64,000 bases of DNA from contig CM007345.1 in NCBI GenBank assembly GCA_000333855.2, positions 62,001 through 126,000 on the forward strand, written 5' to 3'. The notes under the pieces were generated by a model. The model was not told the DNA's origin. It saw only the letters and a program-made list of their open reading frames with translations, and made no database searches. Position numbers and translations under genes: made by a program. Positions 1-7,753 of the stretch are shown in pieces. The first letter of the stretch is position 1. The number at the start of each line of letters is the position of its first letter. This stretch comes from Endotrypanum monterogeii (taxonomy: Eukaryota > Euglenozoa > Kinetoplastea > Trypanosomatida > Trypanosomatidae).

Positions 1-375
1 GGCGAAGCAAACGGTAGAGGGACATGGAATGCCTTCCGAATGAGACAAAGGGCCGGGAGAGTGACAGGGAGTAGGGTAGAACAAATAATACAGCACTAAA
101 TGCAGTGAAGTTGAATTGCATCGATGCCTCCATTCAATTCACTAAAAAGCGGCGCTTCCCTACATCATCATCTCCGCCCTTCTTTTTTTTTCAGAAAACA
201 ATACACCAATCAAGAAAACAACATGATCCCCCCTGCACGAAACGCGATGAGCTGCCTGTGCCGCAATGTATATCTATAATATGCATACATAGGGATACAT
301 GTATGTTTAATTTTGTGTTTCTATTTAAAAGACTGCCGTCCAGCGGCTTAGCAAAGATGTCATCACACTAGCCAC

Positions 376-406
<31 letters not shown>

Positions 407-604
407 GCAAAGAAAAGAAGGGAGAGCCACATACGCTGATCGCTTGGCCTCCCATGTTTTCCATACGCGAAGAGTCGCCGCAGTATAGGGAAGAGATCCA
501 CTTGTCGTGCGTCCCCACCCCAAACAACAAAAAGAAATAGCACATGAAAGAGCAAGTGGAGAGCGAGCAAACGTACAAGCATACACAAATGCTTAGCCAA
601 GCCC
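1..604. other. Intergenic spacer, 3' side of the CID-like gene
   Basis: No gene is supported here. The stretch holds a (CA)n array at about 375-402 and an A/T-rich segment around 255-325. On the coding (minus) strand it should contain the 3' UTR of the gene ending at 605 and the 5' region of the next gene, which lies outside the window. Short open frames here are low in complexity and derive from the repeat. Confidence 0.6.
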
Positions 605-2755
605 TCAGTTCGTGCGTGGACGAGGATAATTTCTTCCTTGGTAATTGCCACCGCCACCGCTGTTACTCCGCCCAGGTCCACCGCTGTGACCATACCGATT
701 GCGGTGGTTATGACTACTACCACTGTTCTGGGTGTGGTGGTGCCCCGCGTGGCTGCGTGTGCTCTTGGTGAACTCCGCGTACATCTCCGTGTGTGTCTGC
801 GTGCCGTCAGTTTGCAAAACACGTTGAAGCACCATCGGCGGGGCAGTCCGCATACGGTGATGCAGCCGCTTCGTGTCACGCTCGAATCCCGCCGTAAAAA
901 TGGACTCTGCTATATCGACCGGTGGTGCAAATGTGAAGGCCGGCGCCTCGTCGTCAGAAAATTCGTCTTCGTTGTCGCTGGGCAAATCTTCATCGTCCAC
1001 TTCACTTTCGCAGAGTAAAAAACCGGGATACTCATTCTGCAGACTAATGCGCGGGTCTGCCGGGCGCGGAGGCGGATTGAAGGGTGGCGCTACCTTGTCT
1101 GTGAAACGGTGACACATGTCGATCACGTCACCCATCTCGATCCACGCAATCGGGAGGCGATGAATGTTCTCACCGAAGACACGAAACAAATTGCCAATCG
1201 ACGCGTCCGCAGGCGTCACCTTTGCGTCCTGGACCTCCTCTACACCCTTTTTGACTAGCCAGCAGTCCCGCACAACCCTCATGGCTTTCATGATTGGTGC
1301 GAATTGCCGCGTTGAGCCGAGACGAAAGCGCCTCACAGCTGCCGCACGCTCGAGACAGTCGGACAGGCCATCTAGGTCACCGTCGTCGCACGCCTCGCGC
1401 AGCGACAGCACACGCTTCGCCGCGTGCGCAAGTTCGGCGATGGGCCCACGTCCCTCCGCGTCGTCTTGGAGACCCAGTGCAATCTGGGCCGTAATGCAAC
1501 GGCGACAGTTGTAGTGGCGCGCAAAGTTGCGACCACGCACCACCTTCGAGCAGGCCGGGCACTGCAGCGACTTCCATGTGGCTTCTTCGGCATTCCCATC
1601 GTTCGTCAAGCGTACAATCCACTGGCCATCCTCGTTTAACAGACGAAAAGTTGGCGAGTGAATGAGCAGAAACTCGCGCACGTTGCCGAACTCAGCGACC
1701 GCCTCCCTGTTGGCCAAGGTTGCAATTCGGCCCACGAGCACATCGAGCTCAACTGCGCCACCGCACGCCGCGATGGCGTCCCGAATAAATCGAACACCCA
1801 AAGGAAAGTTGCCGCGCTTCACACCGTGCTCGTCTCGTGGGAATTCCAGTGGCATTTGGATGTCAGAAAAATCAGGATAAAGCGCCCCGATTTCCCCCGC
1901 GTTGGTCCCCGAGACGAGAGTATTCGAGCTTGCGCCGGCTGCCGCGTCTCCACTGTCTTGGCGCACTCGCCGTAGCATCTCTTGTTCCTGCTTGCGGTCT
2001 TGCTCCTCGCGACTGCGCTCCATCATCTCACGCATCCGCTTACGACGCGTTTCCTGGTAGTTCTCCATGTAACCCTCTGGAAGGGCCTGCATGAAGCCCC
2101 GTGGAGCGTTGGCGTTGGGGCGCATCTCCGGCACGACAATCTCAACCGGCCGAGATGGCGCGTAGCTGCTGGACACGCTCATGGCCATTTGACTGTCCAT
2201 CGTCTTCACTTGGAGCGAATGTTTGTGCTCCGTAGAGCGCTCGACGGCGATAGCCTTCGTCGTAAAAGCGCCAGTTGTGCGAAGGGCCTTGGAATGAACT
2301 GTGAGGGCTGTGCTGACTCGCTGCTTGCGCTGCGCCTTCGAACCGACGCCCGCCTTACCGGAGCCGCGCCCCTTCGCATCCTCGCCGAGCTGCAGAAGAA
2401 TGAGTGATACCATCGGTTGTCCAAAGGTGACCACGAGGGAACTCTTTAACAGGGTGACAAACTCTTGCCACTCTTCAGAGGTGCGGGGTGACCCGTAGTG
2501 TGTACACAAGTGGATTAGTTTGGGGCGCAGCGCATCACAGAACAGAGTGTGTTGCTTGGCCAGTCGATCTACGAGAAACCATAGCATCAACCTCTGCATG
2601 CCTACTGAGGTTGACAGCGTATTCTCAAGCGCGTCAAGAATCTCGTTGACGCTCCCCAGGTGTGGCTCACACTGCTTCGCAATGGCCGCAACGTGTGCGT
2701 GTGTGGTGGCATCTGAAATGCTAGCGATGGCGTCGCACGCCTCAGAAAGAGACAT
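605..2755 (-). CDS. CID-like / winged-helix / zinc-finger protein with RG-rich tail
   Basis: 716 residues. Residues 1-125 are helical and resemble an RNA polymerase II CTD-interacting domain (CID): the helix around LWFLVDRLAKQH matches the family's 'lYliDsIvk' helix and is followed by the expected remaining helices. Residues 229-265 form a charged helix. Residues 302-386 look like a winged-helix/LOTUS-type fold. A zinc-binding motif follows (C399, C402, H414, C417, C420), then an acidic patch (586-604) and a Gly/Arg/Asn-rich tail (about 687-714) typical of RNA-binding proteins. CID plus zinc finger recalls the 3'-end factor Pcf11, but the order and the rest of the protein do not match it, so no name is given. 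The frame opens with ATG, and the long uninterrupted frame with ordinary composition makes the gene secure; the domain calls are inference. Confidence 0.85.
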   Translation of the reverse strand: MSLSEACDAIASISDATTHAHVAAIAKQCEPHLGSVNEILDALENTLSTSVGMQRLMLWFLVDRLAKQHTLFCDALRPKLIHLCTHYGSPRTSEEWQEFVTLLKSSLVVTFGQPMVSLILLQLGEDAKGRGSGKAGVGSKAQRKQRVSTALTVHSKALRTTGAFTTKAIAVERSTEHKHSLQVKTMDSQMAMSVSSSYAPSRPVEIVVPEMRPNANAPRGFMQALPEGYMENYQETRRKRMREMMERSREEQDRKQEQEMLRRVRQDSGDAAAGASSNTLVSGTNAGEIGALYPDFSDIQMPLEFPRDEHGVKRGNFPLGVRFIRDAIAACGGAVELDVLVGRIATLANREAVAEFGNVREFLLIHSPTFRLLNEDGQWIVRLTNDGNAEEATWKSLQCPACSKVVRGRNFARHYNCRRCITAQIALGLQDDAEGRGPIAELAHAAKRVLSLREACDDGDLDGLSDCLERAAAVRRFRLGSTRQFAPIMKAMRVVRDCWLVKKGVEEVQDAKVTPADASIGNLFRVFGENIHRLPIAWIEMGDVIDMCHRFTDKVAPPFNPPPRPADPRISLQNEYPGFLLCESEVDDEDLPSDNEDEFSDDEAPAFTFAPPVDIAESIFTAGFERDTKRLHHRMRTAPPMVLQRVLQTDGTQTHTEMYAEFTKSTRSHAGHHHTQNSGSSHNHRNRYGHSGGPGRSNSGGGGNYQGRNYPRPRTN

Positions 2756-4041
2756 TACGCAAAGACTTCGCGACAGGGGGTCGAGTTCCTCGACCTCTCC
2801 TGTCTAGGTGCACCGGCACAAAAATACCCACACGTGGGACTTCACAGTGGTAGACTTTTAGTTGTTCGCCCACCCCTGATGCTACTTATTTGTGTGGGAG
2901 TTGATACATGGGTAAAAAAAAAAATGGGGGAAGGAACGGACAAAAAGAGGTCCGAAAGACGAAGGGAAAAAAAGAAGTAGAGTCAGAGTAGAAAAAAAGA
3001 AAAAAAAACGCTATGAAAGGGATCGGGTGCGGGTAGGTTCGTGGGGATCACAATGCATTCCCCCTCTCTTTTCCTTTTCTTCGCTGTTGCTGCACTTGCA
3101 GCAGCACAACAACAACAACAAAAAGGAGGAGGAGGAGGAGGAAAGGAGCGGAGGCCCTGTATACGGTGGTCAAACAAAGGTGCTCCAAAAAGTGCCGTGG
3201 GAGACGCATGGCGCATGCGGCATCCATTTCCCAGGGAGGACGAGGAGAGCGAGGGAGCGGAGAAGATCCCCTGTTGATGAAATACAGAAGCACAAGAAAG
3301 ATCTCCTGTCTGTCGGTGGAGATTTTCAGGTATTGATCAAGGTGACAATAAAGAGTTCCTCAACCGTTTTTTTTTTTGAATTTTGAAGGTGTAATACATG
3401 GGTGGTCACCGGTGCAAGCCGAGAGATCGAGCATCGAGGCGAGTAATCACACGTGATGGACGCACACCGAAGCACAAGGGGTAGCAAGGCAAAAACACGA
3501 AAGCATGTGCATATCCGTGAAGGCGCATTTCCCTTTTCTGGTGCATGTGTAATGCTAGACGTACCTGCGCACGTCTCGTTCACGTTTCATTGTTGTATCG
3601 CAGCGTGCACGACATCCAGTCATCCTCGCTGCTTTACCCCTGCAAAGACACACCTTTGTGAGCCTACCCCCCCCCTTCCCCTGTAGAGAGAAAGGGTTGG
3701 TTGCAGCTCATGAGATGGGACAGAATCACAAGACGAATGTGTGCATGTGTAGTTGCTCGTGCGCATCTAAAAAATGGAGTGCGAAAAGCTGAGACCAGGG
3801 GGAAAAAATGCGTGACACGGAGAAAATACGGTACTCCAGGGAGAGGGCTCGTCAAAAGCGTTGGTTGTCGGCATGCATAAATGATGACGACACACAGGAA
3901 GAAGCAAAAAAAAAAAAAAGTAAAACGTGAACACACGAGCACGAAGGTAATCAAAGACGACTGAGTGGGTACGACAAAAATAGCGACCTTCCATTTCCAC
4001 AGCTGTCCACACTATAACCCATCTACACTTTTACCCGACAT

Positions 4042-4176
4042 CACACACACACACACATATATACATATATATACATATACATCTATAGATATATACATAT
4101 ATACATATAGATATATATATATATATACATATATAAATATATATATATATGTGTGTGTGTGTATGTGTGTGTGTGT
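4042..4176. repeat. Compound (CA)n-(TA-rich)n-(TG)n microsatellite
   Basis: CA units at 4042-4057 pass into TA-rich sequence interrupted by TACA and TAGA (4057-4150), then GT units at 4151-4176. Because TG is the complement of CA, the outer arms are inverted repeats and the whole tract could fold back on itself. Confidence 0.9.
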
Positions 4177-4399
4177 AGGCGAGTCCAATACACATTTACA
4201 CAGAGGTAGGTGAAGGAGAGGGGGCGCGTGTTGGTAACAAAAGCCAAAGCTTATGGAGAGCAGAGGGACCAAAACATGCGAGAGGAGCGTGGGATATATG
4301 TGTGGACGTGCTTGTGCGTCTCAAGGGAGAAAGGGGGAAGACAATGCCGCAAACTAGTCTCCAATATAATAAATAAACAAGGATGAATGAGGGGTGGCA

Positions 4400-4401
<2 letters not shown>

Positions 4402-4433
<32 letters not shown>
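4402..4433. repeat. (AT)n microsatellite
   Basis: Uninterrupted AT dinucleotide array, 3' of the phosphatase gene on the coding strand. Confidence 0.9.
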
Positions 4434-4435
<2 letters not shown>

Positions 4436-4645
4436 ATATAAGCGAGAGAAACAGAAAGAGAGGCGTAGCGACTGGAGCACCAAAGTAAGGTCGTCCTCTC
4501 ATGTTTTGTTTTTCTCATTGGCGAACAACGAATACTCGGGGCTGCGCTGCCTATACCCTCACACTTTTTGTCTTCTGTGGCATCAGTACAGAACCAACCC
4601 GGTGCTGTTGAGATGGAAAAAAAAACAAGGTGCGCGTGGTTATCG

Positions 4646-5581
4646 TCACCCCTCACTGGGGAGCTGAACATCGTTTCCAACGCTGGCCTCTTGCATAGAC
4701 TTCCACTGAGCGAACTTTAAGGGAAACTGCTCTGCAAACTGAGTCTGGGAGAGCGACGGATTCACTTGTATGCGCCTCCGTCGTATAAGCTCCGCGGCTT
4801 CTGGGTATGACATGCCACCATAGGTAGTGAGGTAACACATCGTAATCATCCAGCTGCGTCCTTTTCCCGCTTTACAGTGGATGTAGACAGATTCCCTACG
4901 CTGCATGATACAGGCATCGATGCGCATCACCGCCTCGTAAACAGATTGCATCGGTGTGGAGGCTGTTGTGTCCGCCATGGGAAGATGCAAATACTCAACC
5001 TCTGGGTTAACAAGTTTGCGCCAATCCTCCTCTTTAGCGAACTGCAACACGCTCATCCCAAACCCATTGAGCTCTTCCTCCTCCAGACACGCAATGACGA
5101 GTCCTAATGTCTGCTGCCGTTCACTTAGTTGAGCCTTCAGCTGTGACAGGTGATCACCGCTACTGCCGACCTGCGTTACAACCGGGATGGCACCGAGCAC
5201 GACGTGCTCGGTGATCCAATTCCAGTGCAAGAAGTCCGTGGTAACACCGGCGACCCGTCCTACATAGCCGGGGAGCGCTGTGGCCATGAGCGAACCCCAA
5301 AAATACGCGGCCTTACCGGCGCGTGAGAGGGTCGCTGATGTACTCCACTCGCCTTTCTCCACGGCAGTGGCATCACTGGCACCCATCGGGGCGATGGCCC
5401 CAGAACGCAGGAGCCGCTCCCCCTCTTCGATGAACGTGTGGTACCGGCGCTTCAGGTGGGCAAGCTCAAGACTCTCTGGTGCCGTCAGACTTTGTCCTTC
5501 GTCCGCACGCTGTTGGAGAAGGTAAAGCCGCGACTCCTCTTCCCGCGTGAAGGGGCTGCTGCCCTGCAGAGACGACTCCAT
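4646..5581 (-). CDS. PTPMT1-like dual-specificity phosphatase
   Basis: 311 residues. The cysteine phosphatase signature HCKAGKGRS is at residues 235-243 (catalytic C236, R242), with a candidate general-acid loop at PMADTT (D204). The segment around HVVLGAIP (126-133) and the helix after the signature resemble PTPMT1, the mitochondrial phosphatidylglycerophosphate phosphatase of cardiolipin synthesis, more than MAP-kinase or PRL phosphatases. A hydrophobic stretch (about 90-112) precedes the domain and could anchor it in a membrane. The N-terminal extension of about 115 residues is longer than in animal PTPMT1. The frame stays open upstream to 5767 through a TA/TG microsatellite, but that extension would encode a His-Thr/Tyr-Ile run and lacks an ATG at its 5' end. 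The ATG at 5581 is preferred, and a good trans-splice acceptor lies 12 bases upstream. Substrate is inferred; activity on protein or inositol phosphates is possible. Confidence 0.85.
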   Translation of the reverse strand: MESSLQGSSPFTREEESRLYLLQQRADEGQSLTAPESLELAHLKRRYHTFIEEGERLLRSGAIAPMGASDATAVEKGEWSTSATLSRAGKAAYFWGSLMATALPGYVGRVAGVTTDFLHWNWITEHVVLGAIPVVTQVGSSGDHLSQLKAQLSERQQTLGLVIACLEEEELNGFGMSVLQFAKEEDWRKLVNPEVEYLHLPMADTTASTPMQSVYEAVMRIDACIMQRRESVYIHCKAGKGRSWMITMCYLTTYGGMSYPEAAELIRRRRIQVNPSLSQTQFAEQFPLKFAQWKSMQEASVGNDVQLPSEG

Positions 5582-5593
5582 CCAGTATAGGTG

Positions 5594-5595
5594 CT
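5594..5595 (-). promoter_or_regulatory. Candidate spliced-leader acceptor AG for the phosphatase gene
   Basis: On the coding strand a pyrimidine tract (about 5602-5630) is followed by AG here, 12 bases before the ATG at 5581. Splicing here would exclude the microsatellite-encoded upstream extension. Confidence 0.5.
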
Positions 5596-5698
5596 CCCGC
5601 ACAAGAAAAAGAAGACGGGAGGGTCGGTGGACTAAACAGTTCAAAGGTGGCACGTTTGAGACACTCCTCGAAAGGAAAAGCACTTGTATCTTTCCAAA

Positions 5699-5702
<4 letters not shown>

Positions 5703-5755
<53 letters not shown>
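5703..5755. repeat. Compound (AT)n(GT)n microsatellite
   Basis: About 34 bases of AT followed by about 20 bases of GT; on the coding strand it reads (CA)n(TA)n and lies in the 5' flank of the phosphatase gene. Confidence 0.9.
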
Positions 5756-6439
5756 GCGATTCCTCAAGTCAGGGTGGCAGTTAGTACGCGCCAGCTGATA
5801 TTCATGCGATTACGCCCCGCTGTGTTTGTGCTTCTACGTAAGCGCAGAATGCAGAGAAAACCTGCGGCGGCTCTTCCACTCAGCAAAATGGCGCAAAACA
5901 TGAAGCAAGAAAAAAAAAAGAAGATCATGAGTACCAGTGGTGCATAATGTTTCGCGTGGGGACAGGGCACAGTAGTATGCGAAGGGACACACGACAGACA
6001 AAGGAGGGGATATAACCCCCCTCTCCACTCCACTTCATTCCCATCCATGAGAAATTCAGCGAAAGGAGTAGAGGCCAACACGCTCGATAACGACATGTGT
6101 GCCAAGAAAAAAAAAGCAAGAGAGATGTTGCAGGGTCATTTCTGTCACCTTCCTGTATCCTCACTCTACTTCACCATCTCACCCCCTTTGCACCTTGTGA
6201 GGCGATAGAAACCGGACATACACACACCAACACACAAGCACGCATTCACAAAAACGAAGCGACTTGCAGTCACTCTTCGGTACCACACATTGTTGCTGTG
6301 CTCCAGCTGCTTACGTATAGCAGCTTTGTCTCCATGTTCTCCACTTGCGCTACGCAAGAAAACAGAACATCTCTGTGAAAAAAAAAAAAGAGGAGGCCAG
6401 CCATTCCACGACGATACCCTCAGGCGGAATTCGGCTCTC

Positions 6440-7000
6440 TCAACCAACCGGGCCACGCCCACGCACGACACCATCCCAGCGAAATCCGGGTACAATTCCA
6501 TACACATTGTCATATTTTTTATTCTGTGTGGATGAGTTCGACGCTTCCGGCGGGGCATACTGAGCCAGCAGCTTATCTGTACAACTTTTCTGTTTACAAA
6601 TGTAGTCTAGAGGCACAAAAAAGACGTTCATGAGTTGTACGGAGAGCAACCCATTGTACTCGTCAGGAACATCCTCGTCTTCTTCAAAAAACAAGTGCGA
6701 CTTCGTTGAGTCTGCAGCACCGGTCGGCCCTGCTGGCGCCTCACATGCTGCGGTGCATCTAATCTCAGCTGAGTGGTCCGCATACACCTGATTTGCAGGC
6801 GGCCTTAGTTTGTCAGTGACTAGCGTGCCCCCAGCGCCATCCTGCTCTTCTACATCTTCTTCCACAGCAGGCATTTCGTCCGTCGGAAAGTGTGCGCTGA
6901 TGGCGTACTGGAGAAGTGACGTGTTGGTATGAGGTGTAATGTACTCATCATCATCATCTTCGCTGTCGAGGCGACGTCGCTTTGCGGAAACGCCGCTCAT
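6440..7000 (-). CDS. BUD13-like pre-mRNA retention and splicing (RES) protein
   Basis: 186 residues. The C-terminus carries YGIVPGFRWDGVV (167-179), which matches the hallmark of BUD13 (NRFGI.PGxRWDGVDRSNGFE in yeast and animals); in yeast this Trp-containing segment binds the RRM protein Snu17 in the RES complex. The N-terminus has a basic-acidic patch (KRRRLDSEDDDDE, 7-19) that could act as a nuclear localisation signal. The rest is acidic and low in structure. The protein is shorter than yeast BUD13 (266 residues), and the DRSNGFE continuation is replaced by a short Gly-rich end. The frame opens upstream only with GTG; the first ATG, at 7000, is used. Identification rests on one motif. Confidence 0.7.
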   Translation of the reverse strand: MSGVSAKRRRLDSEDDDDEYITPHTNTSLLQYAISAHFPTDEMPAVEEDVEEQDGAGGTLVTDKLRPPANQVYADHSAEIRCTAACEAPAGPTGAADSTKSHLFFEEDEDVPDEYNGLLSVQLMNVFFVPLDYICKQKSCTDKLLAQYAPPEASNSSTQNKKYDNVYGIVPGFRWDGVVRGRGPVG

Positions 7001-7753
7001 CAAGCTCGAAAATGGCACGCCAGGTGACGTGTGTGTGCGTGTGTGTTGTTATTTCTCTTCCCCTTCACCGTGCGCAGAGGCTATGAACGTTCACGTTCTG
7101 CTGGTTTCTGGTCTCGCGTCGATTAAGTACATATGAGTCGACTGCGCTGATTATTGAAAAATAAAGGATGTAACGATCGCATGCGGGCCGTCGAGAGCAG
7201 AAGAAAAAAAAAAAAAGAGACGCGAAGAAAAGATGGGAGATTCGAGCAGGGGTGTTGTGAAGCAGATAAAAAGGACTATCCACGCGATTGCACATACAGT
7301 CATACAATGACAGGGGTGGAGGGAGGAGCGCGACTAGAAAAAAAGTGAGACCTGAGGATAGCCAGTGTGCCCCGGTAAGTCAAGACACCTCCACACTAAG
7401 ACACAGCCCCCTACCCCCCACTCTCCTCCCTGGAGCATTATAGTGATTACCATTAGTGCCAACGCATGATTGAAGTTGAAAAGAAATGTAATGATGGGTT
7501 GGGTGAGCACTGTAGAAAAAATGTTTGCATGTATCTGTATATATATATATATATATACAGAAGATGAAAACAAATTTGACTTCGTCTGAACCTTATTCAG
7601 GCGCGTGGGTGCCACCATGTGAATGAGGGAGTCATCGCAAATCTAAACACGAGAAACTCAGAACTGGGATCCTGAGAATTTCTCCTTCACGTACGCACGC
7701 CCCAAATATACACAAGCGCCGAAGCGAGTGAAAGGCAGGTGGGAGGGGAATTT
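7001..7753. other. Intergenic spacer
   Basis: No gene is supported. A TG-rich run (about 7028-7048) lies just upstream of the BUD13-like gene and a (TA)n array lies at 7538-7557. A long A run (7203-7215) and other purine-rich plus-strand sequence form coding-strand pyrimidine tracts. Confidence 0.55.

Larger units (their letters stand above)
2756..4645. other. Intergenic spacer, 1.9 kb
   Basis: No gene is supported. Purine-rich plus-strand tracts (polypyrimidine on the coding strand) occur around 2917-3008 and 3120-3150, upstream of the CID-like gene. A compound CA-TA-TG repeat lies at 4042-4176 and an (AT)n array at about 4402-4433. Remaining open frames are short and encode His-Thr, Tyr-Ile or Cys-Val runs from these repeats. 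Confidence 0.6.
5582..6439. other. Intergenic spacer with TA/TG microsatellite
   Basis: No gene is supported. An (AT)n array (5703-5736) joins a (GT)n array (5736-5755), 120-175 bases upstream of the phosphatase ATG. Purine-rich plus-strand runs occur around 5909-5925 and 6101-6125. Confidence 0.6.
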
